From Wuchereria bancrofti (Eukaryota; Nematoda; Chromadorea; Rhabditida; Onchocercidae), in assembly GCA_005281725.1 (NCBI GenBank), contig SSBO01000001.1:2650399-2714398 (forward strand): a DNA stretch of 64,000 nucleotides, read 5' to 3'. This document shows positions 1 through 14,272 of the stretch, piece after piece (position 1 is the first letter of the stretch; each line of letters begins with the position of its first letter). Under the pieces are notes generated by a model. The model saw only the letters and a list, made by a program, of their open reading frames with translations, had not been told where the DNA came from and searched no databases. The position numbers and the translations under genes are program-made.

Positions 1-187
1 ATAAGAAAGAATCACGTACTTGCAAGATGAAGCTCCAGTTTCGAAATTTCTGTACCCATTTCCAACCGATTTGTATCCACTTTCATGATTTTGATTTGAA
101 GGATTTCAATCTCACATCAACTTTCCCGTGGTAGATGTGCAAGCAAGGTTACAATATACAATGTAAAAGAAGATTTAGAAATTCATG

Positions 188-2015
188 CTAAGTTTTCCAT
201 AATTTGTTGGCATATTCCATGATCGAGTCGTATAAAGTAAATGTTAATGCGACATCGAGACAGACACGACATAACCGAGGTACAGTACCCTTGTAAAATC
301 TAAAATGAATGCGTCTAAATGGAAATTTGACCTCGTAACAGTGAAAAATGCCAGAAACAGAAATACTGATAGTATAAAACATGTATTACAGAGGTATTCT
401 TTTACTTTTCATCTTTTCTAAATACAGTGCTATCATTAAAAGATGTGGTTAAGTCCAGAAGTTTATAGTACAAACAAATAAAGCTCTACTTTAATGCAAT
501 TTCGAAATGTCTTCTATATGATATCTACCCAATTTAGAGATATCTGTTGCTTAGGATAACTCATTCAATTGACAAGCATGTCAATTTATCTAAAATTAGA
601 ACTTACGCGAAGAGTCCTTCAGTTTTCAAGATCTGATAGGCGCAGTTAATAGTATTCTTGTATTTTTTAGCTTCTAAGCCTTGCATCCGAGTTTTCACAA
701 CGTCAATCGGTGTGTTACCATATACGGAACATGCACCAGCAAATACACCAAATAGCGTTGTAGCTGGTTTACTAACTGTCTTTGAATTATCTCCGCCACG
801 ATACCTAGCATCAATATCAGTTGTATCATTATAAGCGTTTAGTATCATCAGGCAGTAACAATATGAACATTTTAATTCCAACAATTCACTGTTGATGCAA
901 GATTTAAAACAAATGTAAAATTAATGTGCAATGACAAACATTGTTACCAATCCTTCAAAGTTTCCATTACAAAAAATCGAATTGCTTGGTTAGAACCTTG
1001 TTTTGCCATTGTAGCTGTAACACCTTGATATAGACCCTGCAATATTTCTCTGGCATGAATATGATTATTTTGGAATAACGGAAAATAATACATGTACCAT
1101 ACTTATGACATGTATAAGGAAAAAGTATTTACTAACCCGGAAACCTTCAGTTTGCAAGATTGTCTTCAAACCACCGAAAAAACCTTTAAATTTTGGTTTG
1201 GCCAACTGCTGATCATGAATAAATTTCACTTTAATTGTTTCCATTGGTGTAACAGCAAATATTGCTTCCGAAAGACCTGTGAAAAATTACTTAAATCCTT
1301 TTAAACTGAAAATTGGGTTCAAATTTCATCAATGTTTTTCCTCTCTTAAACCACTTAAAGATCCTCGAAACACACATCAAGATACCATACCAATATCAAT
1401 ATGGATGCTACTTGAGTATATAAACCTTTTACCTGCACCAAAGCCACAAAAGAGTCTCCACATCGGTGTAAGATTGCCATTCGAATCAACGGCATATCCT
1501 TTCAAAGTTTCAAATGTTCCAAACCTGAAAACGTAAACATATAAATCTACCATATAAATATACTACGTATTTCAAACATGAAAAAAGCAAATTTAATTAT
1601 ACCTAAGAGCTGATTTTGGAATTGAACCATAGATTAATATAGACAATCCGCGATACAATCCAAAGAATCCATTAGTTTGTACCGTTTTTCTAACACAATC
1701 TATTGGACCCTGAAAAGATTAAAGTAAAAGTAACATCCATATCTCATATGGTAATGTAAGAATCTAATAAAAAAAATTCTATAAAAAATCAGTTTCTACA
1801 GTGGAAATATGAAAAAGAAAATAGACAATGAAACAGAAACTAACTTTATAAATTGGATGTGCTGAACGTTCATCTAATTGTAACTGCGTTTTAACATATT
1901 CAGTCGGAAACGTAATACATATTTCGATACCACCGGTAAATCCACCAATAACAATACCTTTCACTGATTTATCCGTTGGTAAAAAGCGACGAAAATCAGC
2001 AAACGATGAAAGCAT
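188..2015 (-). CDS. SLC25A1: Mitochondrial citrate (tricarboxylate) carrier, SLC25A1 type
   Basis: Mitochondrial inner-membrane carrier that exchanges matrix citrate for cytosolic malate, supplying cytosolic acetyl-CoA. Seven exons on the minus strand: 2015-1845, 1709-1603, 1524-1433, 1276-1137, 1036-948, 804-607 and 299-188. They sum to 909 nt, 302 residues, the normal length of the family. The three repeats each carry the carrier signature: PTEYVK (residues 37-42), PMETIK (134-139) and PIDVVK (232-237, in [11 protein letters not shown]). All introns have GT-AG ends and the frame is open throughout. The start at 2015 is the first ATG and follows a TTTAG acceptor-like site (2032-2033), possibly for trans-splicing. 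No cleavable presequence is seen. Family assignment rests on remembered similarity to the citrate carrier rather than other SLC25 members. Confidence 0.92.
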
Positions 2016-5000
2016 TTGATTGTTTTTTGTGCTAAATGAATGATATTTGCAAATTTATCGTTTTTTTTCCTGATTTTTTTGTCAATTTACTAATTGAAAT
2101 ACAATCAAATAATTATATATTCAATCTCAAAACTGAAATATTTTGTATAAAATTTTCTACTTGTCATCGATATCAGTAAACGAATTCAACTGAATCATCT
2201 CTAACTTATAAAAAATTAGTAATGAATCAAATTTTAATTTCAGTTTGCCTAATGTAATAACTAACTAACTATTTGTCAATGTTAGTGCCATCGGTTGTGC
2301 TCATAGTTGCATTTGTTGCTAATTCGTTCTTCAAAGCTTTTGTTTGCTTCTACAAAAATTTTTGCGACCCTGAAATTGGTGTGAAAATTTTATTATTTAA
2401 AAGACATTTGATTTAAAAGAAAGAATAAAGGAAGAAAAATCATAACTATAACAAATGAATGGAAATATAAATGGTAATTTTGTTCCTATAAAATAACATA
2501 AAAAGTAATGAAAAGTGTAAATGAACGTTAATACTATCTATTTGCTTATCTACCAAACATTAGGACAGTTCTTTCAAACTTCTCCCGTTGTTCAGGAAAG
2601 ACTGATAAGAGATTGCTTATTGTTATAATGGAAACTAATTCAGGGTCGGGAGATAGGGAGAGAGAGAGAGAGGAAGGGAGAGAAAGAGAGAGGAAAACAA
2701 AATTACGATGTAACAAGTAGCTTATGCAACTATTTGATAAGCTAATTTTGGTGTCCTAAAATTAAATGTAATATGACATCGTGAAAAGTCAAAAATAATC
2801 AAATAATGATTAAATATCTGATATTATAGTGCATTTTGTGGTATTCCCTGACGAAATCCTAAAGAGTAGATGGGAAAAGTTAGAACAGTTTTGCTACTAA
2901 TTCTCTACAAAGTACCTCTCACCTTAAATATTTTCATCATTTCAACTTTTTCAATCACGAAAGAGAGAAAGAAGGAAAGAAAAAAAATTGTCTTCAAGAA
3001 TTTGACCAAACAGTAGTTTTTGAACAGTTATTTACTACTTAAAAGTGTAAATTCGTTAAACATTCGTTTCCTTTTTCTTTCAAATTTGATTTGTTAGTTT
3101 TTAATTGGTGAAATGGTCAAATACATACCGAAATGGGACAGATGAGTGAGACAAGAATGAAAACTCATGAAAATATGCCAGTTGTTTATCATCCCTTGAA
3201 TAAGTTTAAGGATAAAATTAAAATTTTTAATCGAAATAATTTCTCAAATTATTCCGCTACAAATCTTTAATAGTAAATCCTCGAACTATTTCTTCATCAC
3301 TTTCTTTCTTTTCTTCTTTCTCCTCTCCGCACCTCTTCTGCTTCTCTTTTCTGTCCAGTATTGCATTCCATTTGATGTGATTGATAAATTCAGAAATAGC
3401 AGAAATTACTGGTCTTCTATCTCTTCGAACGGCTTACTCTTATCTCTTGTCTGTTTCACCTCTAAGTAGTAAATATTAATAACGTTGGGTGCGAAATTCT
3501 ATACATTCGAAATTTCGTGATCAAATTTAAGCTTTTTTTATTTTTTTTTTTAAATTTAATAAGCCATAGTCTAGAGTTGTGATATTATGAATCAATCAGA
3601 ATTTGGAGTTTTGATATTATCGTAAGTGCTGCAATTAATTTACCTTTTATTTCTCTTCAATTAAAACGAATCCATAATTTTTTGATTTTGCTATTTTGGA
3701 TAAAATTACCGTTCACATTGGTTTATGAAAAGTCAGTAAGTATAAATAATAATATTAGCAGTAACTACAATAAATATATTTTGGATTATGAATATAGCTA
3801 CCATATCAAGGCTAATATTATAACTAAAAATTACAAAAAAAATATTACAGTATCATAGCAATTACATCACCGTAGTAACAGCACAGATATTGTTACTGTA
3901 ATATGCCATAATATAATGGAAAGAAGTGAAGAGTTTGCTTAGTTATGGTTTTTAAAAATACTACCAGCTGTATCATTTTGCAATTATAAAATGCATTTCT
4001 AATGTAACTTTATTTGTTATAAATTCATTTGTTTACTTTTTGCATCTATTTGTTTACCATTTCTTTCCTTTACTTCATTTAATTCAACAGTGAAACAATT
4101 AATGGAAATGTATGCAAATAATATTTACTGCTGTTATCATATATTAGATATTTAATACATTTCCATTGCTCAGATATCCAGAAATGAAACTAACTTCAGT
4201 AAATGATTGGAAATGTTAACTGAAAGGGTGTGGATTGTGAGGTTCAAAAAATAGTTGAATAGATTTTCATATAAACTTAAATGAATACTACAAGAAAATA
4301 ATGGAAAAAAAAATATGAAAAATCATGTCAGAAATATCATAACTGAAGGAAATTTTTTCTTTAAATTTAGTGAAATATCCTCTTTTTCTTTTTTCTTCTT
4401 ATTTCCTATTCATTTTTTTTATTGTAACACTTTTGATAATTTACTTACTTACTTTCAATTAGTTTAGTTTTCTCGGAATGCTTAACTCTCTTAATTAGTT
4501 TTACTGCTATTTCTTTCTCACGTATTTTCATCGCACATATCATGAGCACCATTCATTAATACTTCCTAAAGAATGATCAAGTTATTCATGTCAACTAAGA
4601 TGATCAAGTTATTCATGTAAAATACATGTTTTTGGTATATATCATATACAAATATCATTTGGCAAGATTAACTGAAAAATTACGAAGATTAAGTTAAAGG
4701 AAAAATGTAAAAATTGGGATGATTTGAAATGAAATAAGAAAAGAATAAATCAAAAAAGAAAGAATATTTAATTGATAAAAATAGAAGAGAAAAAATATGC
4801 ATATAATACTTCCAGATGTTACATTTTTATTGTGTACAATTTCTAAACGAAGTTCTAAATGACAGTTAAATGAAGAATTAAAATGATAATAAAAAAGATA
4901 TTTGGAATGTTCTTTTTTATTTTCAAATGAAATTCAAAAATTTTTGGAATAACTAAATGAAAGAACGTGTAAATAAGTTTTGACAAATGATCAAATTAAT

Positions 5001-6308
5001 AATAATAATCCAAATAATTTTATTAATAAATTTCAATAAAATTCTATTTAAGCAAAACCAAATATCGGAAAATTTTCTGAAATCTCCAAATTTAATCAAT
5101 TAGCAACTAGTATTAATTTAATTCAAACAACCAGTTAGAAAATTCGCTGCTGATATTTTAGTTTAAAATTTAATCAACAACTTTATAAATTTAATAAAAA
5201 TTAATCAACAACTCCGATTTTCTCATTCTTTTACGTCACATATATTGCCTTAGCTTACGTAGAGTCAATAGTATCTCACGCACAATACTAATATTACAGC
5301 TGTTCTACATCATATTCTATTTCTATTTTTACGTATCATTCATTATTATCTCACTATCGCGATAATATTCATTAATATAAATTGCGAATTTCTAGTTTAT
5401 ATTCTAAATTCTATACGTCCACATTTATACATTTTAGTTAATATGGTAAAGTATAACTTTCATTTTCATTTATATTCTTTCAAGTATTTATATTCTTTCA
5501 AATTCACTTTTGCCGATCGTAAATTGTGATAAAGGCTAAAATATACCATCTGTACTTGTGTGTGTGTTGTGCGGTGTGTGTGTGTATGTATGTGTATGTG
5601 CATGTCTGTGTGTGTGTATGTGTCCTTGAAACTTATTGACTCATTGATAGTGGTTGACAATGGTGGTAAAGAGTTTTGGGCTATATTTATGCCGTTGTTG
5701 TCATTGACGTGGTTGCCGTGCTATACTGATAATGTTAAAATTGTCATTTGAACAACGGAAATAGTGTCGATGCATTCATGCTGTTGTTGTCAACGTATCA
5801 GTCAGTCCACAATTTACCGGTTTTTTTTTTTGATCTGTCCGCATTTATTCCGCACCTCCATCATCTCTTCCTCCTCCTCTCCCTCCTCTTCCTTCTCTTC
5901 CTCCTCTATTAATTCTAATTACGATGAGAACTAGTTATCATAGTTATTGTTGTCATCATCATTATCATCGCCATCATTATTATCAACATCATTATCACCG
6001 TCCACTCCCCCTCTTCTCATTTTGACAGTTCATTTTATTATATAATTCTTTTCAGTTGGAATGATAATTAACAAATGCTTCATTTTGATATTTTCACTAA
6101 GAGAGAAAGAAAGAAAGAGAGAGAGAGGGAAGGACGGGGAGGGAAAGAGAAAAAGTGAAAGAAAAAAGGGAAAAAAGTAAAGAGGAAGGAAAAGAATGAT
6201 CTCTTCTTTTCTTCTTCATTTTTTTCTTTTAGAAGATAAAAGAAAATAAGACTTGTCGTATAAAATTAATTGTTTAATTTAACAATTTAATTTTAATCAT
6301 TAACGTTA
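2016..6308. other. Intergenic space between two divergent genes
   Basis: No gene recognised in 4.3 kb of AT-rich DNA between the start of the citrate carrier (minus) and the start of the membrane-protein gene (plus). It holds several low-complexity tracts: a GA-rich run near 2650-2695, a TG/TATG run near 5556-5622, a CT-rich run near 5865-5907, ATC/ATT-rich DNA near 5945-6000 and a GA-rich run near 6100-6200. An 18-19 bp direct repeat containing GATCAAGTTATTCATG occurs at about 4573 and 4599. Promoters of both genes presumably lie here. Confidence 0.6.
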
Positions 6309-9300
6309 ATGAGTAAAGTTCAATTAGAAAATTGGATGGCGAAAATTGAGGTACAAATCAGGAGCTGCTTTTGTTGTGGTTTATCTTTGGCTACAGTTCT
6401 TATTGCATTTTATACTTTGGTAAGTTTTTTTTTTTTTTTTACTGTGCTGCATATATTTCATTATGGATTGTTTCTATAAATCAAGCTTTTTTTTCCAGAC
6501 AATTTATCCTAGAATTGTTGCTTTATCTGGGATCTTTTTTTGGAGTAGAAAGGAGATAGCTTAATCATAAATTGTAAAAAGAATGAAATAGTTGTAAATA
6601 GATTGATTTTTTTATAATTGTTATAAGCTTGTTTGTTGATTACATGAGGGATGTTATGATATATGATCTAATTCGCAGTAGGTTTATTGGTAGCCTAATT
6701 AGTGAGTCGTATTAATGTGTAACTTAATTAGTCTTATGAACAAGTTTTATGGACAATTTAATTAACTAATATTAATTCAATAGATTGATAATATCAGTAG
6801 ATTATTTATTTAAAACTCTATTGATAATGTTTACGATCAGTAGTTGGAGTAGTAAATAAGAAAAAATTTGTATAAAAAAATCTACCCTAGTTATAAAATT
6901 ATTTAAAATTACTGCTTTAGTACTCTAAGCAATACACTACCTTCTTTAAAACTCTCGCAAATATCTCATAATTTCAACCTTTTCTCCTTCTTCTTCTCCT
7001 CTATCTCCCACAATTCGAGAAATCATTAACTTTAATTTTTAAACATGTTGAAAGTTTCCATATCATTTTACATCACTTTCATATGTTTCTTTCTTCTTTA
7101 AAAAAAATCAAAAAATTTGATCAAAGTTAAATTTAATTTGAATTATCAAAGAAACAACGAAAAAAAATAGGATTTGAAATCGGTAATCATTCAGATTTAC
7201 TACACTTCTGTAATCAATTAATCACAAATGCAGTTAATTGTCCGTAAAAGAATCTCATCAATGATTTTTCCTTGTAATTTTTAAATCCTTGTAATTTTTT
7301 CCTTGTAATTTTTAAAGAAGAGTTCTTGTTTGTACGATTTATTTGCACTTGCATAATTAAAAGAAAGTAAAATAAAATAAAAGAAAGAAAAATGTGAATG
7401 AAATAGATATGTTTTATGATAATACATAATTAGTAAATCCTCACTGAGAACAATTTTATCAAATAGAAATTTAGGTGATTGATTGAATATCCCGTAACTT
7501 CAACCTTTTCTCCTTCTTCGAGAGGTCATTAGCCTTAATTTTTAAACATGTTGAAAGTTTCCATATCATTTTGCGTCAGTTTCATATTAAATAATTTATT
7601 AAACTGTTTGCTACTTCTTTTCTATGCCTTTCTTTAAAACAAAAAATTCTGTTACAATGCCATTATGAACATAAAAGCAAGATATAAATCTTCTAAAATT
7701 ATATAATCAAATGATAAATTAATTAATTCCACATCTTATTTGTTTTCTTTTATAAGTTAGATGTTTATGGATTAAAAAATGATTTGTAATTAGTTAAATC
7801 GAACATTATTAAGTTTGTGGAAATGAGGCTCTCCAAGCAATATTTTTTCTTTCTGTTTTTATAATAATAATATTAAATTTGCAATCTTTTTTAATAGCAA
7901 TGATGGAAGCTTTTAATAACAATGGACAGTAACAATCGAGTTTTGTAAGAAAGATTAAAATAAAGTTTGAGCATATCTCAACTCATTTTTTACCACATAT
8001 TTTTCGAAATAAAAAATTTTCCATAAAATTAAAAATTCTTCAACGCAAAAAAGGACACATAAGAAAATATTGAAAATTAAAAATTTACAATTTTAACATT
8101 CTATTAACATTAAACAGCCCATAACGTAATTCGTTCAGGTTTTTGCGAAAAATGGATTCAAATAAAATTTCAACTCCTTTTTTTTTGAGCATTGAGTTTT
8201 ATGGCAAATCAATTTTTGCTACTCAACAATCAATTCCTAGTTGAAATATTTGTATAAAAAAAAAAATAGCAAAAAAGTCTTTCTTCTTCTCCTTCCGCAA
8301 AAAGAAAACTTTTTTTGAAGAAGGAAAAATAGCATTTCAAATGAAATTTCGATTAAAAATTTTATCTGTTTGCTTCATTTTTTCCCTCACTGTTTTTTTT
8401 CTTTTTTCATTTCAATTCATTCATTTTAATTTTCAGTCAACATCAACGATATCATAATATAATTGAAGTTTTGAGGGAAATTTTGAAGTTAAAAATAATT
8501 TCGTTTTTTTTTTTTTTTTTTGGTGAGGCGGAGAAGAATGCGATTCAATTTATTGCGAATCAATCTTTTTTACCATTTAGCATCCGTTCATGATTCACTT
8601 TTAACACTCAAAGATAGAAAAAATATTTTAGAAAATTGAAAAAAACGGAAAACAACAAAATTTTGGTCAATTTAGCAATTTTATTTGTTTCCGCTTTTTT
8701 TCCACTCATTTCGACACTCTTCAAATTTTGAGACAAACAAAATTGTTAGTTTACAGTTAATAACTTCATTTTAAAATTAGAAAAAAAGTGCGAAACATTT
8801 TTTCAAACAAAGGACGATATGATTGCATTTTTTGCTTATATTACACAATGTTTAAAAAAAGGAAAAATTTAATCAAGTTCTACTAAATATATTATTCGAA
8901 ATATCAGCTAATTACATTAATTTAAAAAAAATTTTAATTATCAAAAATATATACCTTTTCAAGTTCTATCCTACAATTTCTGTGTCATTTATTGATGAAA
9001 ATTGAAAGAGCATATCATATCAGACTTAAATCCTAAGCTGAAAGAACATTTTTTTTTTTGAATAATTTCAAAAAAAAATTTTATTCCCTTCCTATTCAAT
9101 CCATGAACAGTAATTCGGTCAACGACAGACGACCATTATAATTATCTAATAACAGATATTGAAATATTTTCCCATGAGTTATTTTAGGTTAATAATTGGT
9201 TCAATAGTTTCAATATTCCATTTTCCGTTGTATCAAATCCCTAAATACTTCCAGTATTTCAAATTTTTGTTTTTTTTTCAACTTTTTTAATGCATTTTTG

Positions 9301-12300
9301 CCATTAAAATGTGACAAATTAGTAGAACTTTCTGCATAGATTTTGATTTATTATTGAAATTTCTATTATTTTCCAATTTTCTCATCATTTTTAGAAAATA
9401 AAAGTAATTAAATGAGACACATCTAATAAACAAATAATATTCAACACTTAATCAGAATACCGGAATTACAACACATATTCTTATTGCTGAAATATGCACC
9501 TAATACAATTATCTGCTTTTTTCCGAGAAGAAAACCAAATAATTCATTTTTATCAATAAACGCTTATTATTATTATTTATTGTTATTATTATTATTAATT
9601 ATTAAATTTATTATCATCTTTACCAGCATTCTTTAATTTCACGGTCTTGAATTAACTGATTTACTAACATAATAAAAAATTGAGGGACAAAAAATGTAGA
9701 TGAATTTTCCTTTTTCTTTTTTGTTTTATTTGAATGTTTGAAATATTTCAAATTTGCTATTACTTAGTTAAATTTAATATGCATCATTATTTTTTCTTCT
9801 ATAAAGAAGTAAAATTAATCAAAAAGAAAGAAAGAAAAGAAACGAAATGTCAATTTTGTAAAAAGAAGAAAAGTTGAACTGAATGACACCTTCTTTTCAT
9901 AATAATTTTCTTTGGAATAAAAAACAAGGCGAAACTTTATCGTATTATCATTTGATTGATTTTTTCACCAGTTCTTTTTTTTTTCTTTTGAAAATGAATG
10001 AATTAGGGAAGTTTATTTCAATTTAAAGGAAAGAAAAAATGAAAGGGAATGAAATGAAATAATGAACAATTGAAGAAATAAATAATTTATTGGAATGAAA
10101 TCCATATAATTCAACTAATTACTTTATTCCAATTCTATTATTACATAATTTAAATAATATATATTTAATAATTACCATTGATATTTCAATTTATTGCTAA
10201 CAAATGCACTGTCAAACACTAATAGGTTGAATAAGATTTCTTTTATCATTATTTGTTTTCTATCGAAATAAATTCATTGTGTGAAATGAATTTTTCGAAA
10301 ATTTTTCCCCTAAATTATTTAAATTTTAACAATTTAAATCAAAAAAAAAATTTCAGCTTTTATATTCACTGCTAACCGGATTGGCTAGTTGGGGTTTATC
10401 TGATACAACAGCTAATGGTGATTCATCACATTACACAAATTGTGATTTGGAAGCTCTGGGCAAAGTACGATCAGGTAGGTAAAAAATATGATAAGTATTT
10501 GTAGAAAATGAGATGAGATAATATTAGCAAATGCAATGGGATAATGGTATTTATCAGATTTATGATTGTTTAATGTTATTCGTAGGAATAAACAAAACTT
10601 ATTCATTTGTAAAAAATGATAAAATTAAATAGAACCAATATTATATTTATTTTTCCGTTTTCAATTATTAAAATTTTCTTCTTTGGATATCATATAAAAA
10701 CAAACAAATGGAAATAAAAGAGAAATGTGAAGTAATATTACCTTAATAACAACAATAATTAAGCTTAATCATTATTTTCTGCAATTAATATTCGAATATT
10801 TTGTTTTTCCATTAAATAGTTATTAAAAATTTCTCATTAGAATTAATATTCAGATATTTTATTTTTCCACTTTAAATTACTGGAAATTTTTTGTTTCATT
10901 ACCAATATTGTTTTATGTAATTAATATTCTGTTATTTTATTTTTTATCTGAAATTTAATTGATTGTAATTTAATCTTTTATTTCATATAACTAATATTTG
11001 AGTGTTTTGTTTTCGGTCTGAAATACAAACAATAATAATTTAATTTTTCTCCAACTAAATATGCAGAAATAAGAAACTTTTTATATTTTTTGTCTAAAAA
11101 TTTAAAAATCTTCAAGTAATTGTTTGATAGTTTACTTTTAGACAATCGTAAGCTAACATTCCATCAAGGTGCAACACCTATTGTCATCGAGGATTCTAGC
11201 TCATATCATTGCTCATTCGGTCTTTACACCGAGGAATTAATCTTTTCTTATACATGTTTGTGCTTTTCTTTTCTTTATCAGTTTTTTTGTCGAGAATTTT
11301 TCAAAAGTTTATTCAAAAAAGTTAATTAATCAAAAATGATTTAAAAATTAGAATAGCATATTTTTTTTAAGAATTAATCAAGAATTTATTTTTTTTATTG
11401 TAAATTTCAATAAATTATAAACATTATTTATAAATTATTGTGCGCTTAAATGCTAATTATTAAAAACTATATTCAAATATAATTTTAACTTTATATAGCA
11501 AGTTTAAATTAAATTATTTGAATTAAATGAGATTTATATTTCAGGGAGAAGATCAACACTTGTAATTGATATCATATTATATGTACTAATCATAATTGCA
11601 AGTATACTATTACTAATTGGTTTAGCATCATATGTGGAATGGCTGTTAGTACCATGGATTTTTTTGATAATTTTAGATGTTATCAGAGGACTAATCAGTG
11701 TGTTTTTCATCTTCTTCTATGCTCACGTAAGTTTCCGTCAGACATTCCATTAAATTCCATTTTCCTTTCATTCAATACCACCGGTGCTAATTGAATTTTA
11801 GGAAGATGAAATCATTGTTGATACAGCGTAACCTTAAAGTTCATCTTCCTAATTTCGTCTCAACATTTGAAAGTGAATAGTAATAATTTAAGCTAGTCAT
11901 TTTAAGTTTTGTTATTATTTTTGATTGATTTCTTAAATTTATAAAGTATCAATTGGTTTTTTATTTTCCTCATCTTTGAATTTATGATTTTTAATATGTT
12001 TTTTTGTATTAAAAAATAAAAATGATAATAGCAATTTCTTGATTTAATTGTATAATTTTAATTATTTTGTTTAGTTTAGTCTTTTTCTTTTTTTATTTTA
12101 AAGCTTCAGAATCAAATATACTTTTAATTTTTCGAAAATAATGCAAATTTCAATATTTTAATTGACATTTATCTTATTTTGATTATTTGCAGTGGAATTT
12201 GGTACGTATTGCAACCGGAATATTTTTCCTTGGATTGCAATTCTTTCACGTAAGTAAATTTGATTTTTTTTATGTTTAAATATTAATTCTGATAAGCGTT

Positions 12301-14272
12301 AGTAATCATTTAAATAATAAAATGATATATGACTAATTGTTAAATGAATTATATTAAATCAATTTTTTTGAATATTTGTGGTGTTCCCTTTTCCGAACTA
12401 ATCATTATGCTCACACTATTTAATTAACAATTTATTTATTCATTTGTTTATTTTTTGTTTTCATTTATCAGTTAATTGCATATTTTCATCATTAATTAAC
12501 TATTGACCTGATATATGCATATCGTTTACATATTTAATACTTTATTAAATCTCATATTCAGTCATTCATCAGCTATTTGTTACATTACTTTATCTATTAA
12601 TCGATTACTTGTATATTTACTTATCCGCTTCTTATGCATAAGTACAATAACTTGATTATTGATTCCAATTCATTGCACATTTAATAGTTTCTTTTCCCAT
12701 TTATTATCCTTTGTTAATAGCAATTAAATTTTATAGTTTATATTCCTTTATTAATATCAATTAAATTTTATAGTTCACATTTTAAAAATTTCTAGAAAGC
12801 AACAAAGGTGAAAGTTAGTTCTTTTATCAGAAAAGGAATTTAAAAAAATTCCATCAGAATAACTGTATGTAGCAAATGGCGGTGAAAAAAGTAAGAAGAA
12901 AAAAAAGCAGGCAGGAATAGAAAGTTTAGAATAAATTTGGAGCAATTTAACATTTTCATAGAAACTTGTTTATTAATTAACCCACCAAATAATTTCATCT
13001 AATATTTTATTCATTAGCTGTTAAATTACTAATTTCTCTCTCTTTCTGTTATTCCTGCCCTGCTTTTCTTATCATCCATTCTCCGCGGTATTTTTCCATT
13101 TTAATACTTTATTCCATTTAGCACATTAATTGAAATGTGTGCTATTTCATTTAATTTCACCTCAAAAGATAAGATAAATGAATCATCCAAAGTGTTTGTG
13201 TGCTACTTTTTATTGATATGAAAAATTACAATTTATATTCTATCAGTTATTAAAGGACAATAACGAGAAAGAGAGAGAGAGAGAGAAAGAGTGGGAGAGG
13301 AAAAATGAAAAAGAAATGAAAGAAAAGATGAGAAATGAACGAGAAAAAGACAATATGATAGAAATTTATTTAAAAATTTAGGAATTAATTAATACTAGGG
13401 AGAAAATAGGATTATAGTATTTTAGCAATTTATTAATAAAGTTTAGTCATTAAATATATTGTTTTTATAGGTTTTAGTAAACGAATAATATCAGAAAAAA
13501 GCAGGATTGTTGATTATTAGTAATTTAACAAGTTATCAATTAAATTTAATTACCAATATTATTTATAATTTTTAATAAGCAAATAATATCGCAATAATTA
13601 TTAGTTATATATGATATTATTTTGTTTTACAATTTAGTAACTTTTCATTGGCAAATGATTAAATCATTACTTGTTAATTATGTATTAATTAAAAAATGAT
13701 AATTACTATAAAGGATTATAAATAAATTAATTATTGTATAATTTCGAATTTCAGATATCGTTAGTTATCATAATGATAGCAAAATTTCAACGTATGCATA
13801 ATCGAAATATTGGTAATGTTATTGACGGAGATAAACAGGTGATTTTGATCATATCATATCTATGTTTTCTATAAAATATTTAGGATAGTTTAATTTTTGG
13901 ATTATATCTCAAATTTTATTTTTTCATATGATAGATATTACTGTTATCAAATAAAATTTCCGAATATTTTCAATTCATAAGCTAATAATTTCCTTTTTTT
14001 TTCCTGAATTTTGTGTTATAAATTTTAGAAAAAAACTTTTACGAAATGAATTAAATGCTTGAATTTTTCAGACATTTTTTTAAAAATATATTATCTGTTA
14101 CCATTATATTCAGTTATTATTTTAGTATGATGCACGAACTGTTTATCCAACTTTACCATCAAATTACGCTTATTCACCTCAAATGAGACGAGATCAAATG
14201 TACTACACGGATCAGCGTGATCCACGTGTAGTTCATGATACGATGTACAGACAACCACAGCAAATTCGATGA
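6309..14272 (+). CDS. Four-transmembrane protein of unknown function
   Basis: I do not recognise a named family; it resembles nematode four-helix proteins of the DUF7027/LAPTM-like kind, which is only an impression. Seven exons: 6309-6419, 10357-10474, 11142-11255, 11545-11726, 12193-12249, 13755-13838 and 14126-14272. They sum to 813 nt, 270 residues, with every phase joining. Hydrophobic segments lie at about residues 18-45, 118-145, 148-175 and 180-207. Exons 2-3 encode a polar loop with cysteines between helices 1 and 2. The tail, after residue 208, is hydrophilic and rich in Tyr, Arg, Pro and Gln, and probably cytosolic. The first intron is 3.9 kb. A T-rich run ending in TTTTAG (AG at 6231-6232) could be a 5' splice-leader or leader-exon acceptor. 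An alternative last exon is listed separately. Confidence 0.8.
6958..7587 (+). repeat. Diverged direct repeat in intron 1 of the membrane-protein gene
   Basis: Segments at about 6958-7085 and 7484-7587 are related in direct orientation. Both contain TTCAACCTTTTCTCCTTCTT, then, after a 24-bp indel around a CT-rich stretch, TTAATTTTTAAACATGTTGA and GTTTCCATATCATTTT. Between these blocks they differ at scattered positions, so this is an old local duplication. The DNA between them is ordinary AT-rich intron. Confidence 0.75.
11802..11831 (+). CDS. Possible alternative last exon of the four-transmembrane gene
   Basis: Exon 4 ends at 11726 in phase 0. Only 75 bp further on, GAATTTTAG provides a good acceptor (AG at 11800-11801). 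The next bases read in the same phase as Glu-Asp-Glu-Ile-Ile-Val-Asp-Thr-Ala and then TAA. Using this exon would end the protein after helix 3 with a short acidic tail, giving about 184 residues, instead of adding helix 4 and the long tail from exons 5-7. The in-frame stop and the good acceptor are visible; use in vivo is inference. Confidence 0.4.
   Translation, partial: EDEIIVDTA

Noticed and set aside
5466..5660. Open frames across TG/CA repeats
   Set aside because: Low-complexity translation of a dinucleotide repeat; the same applies near 37050.
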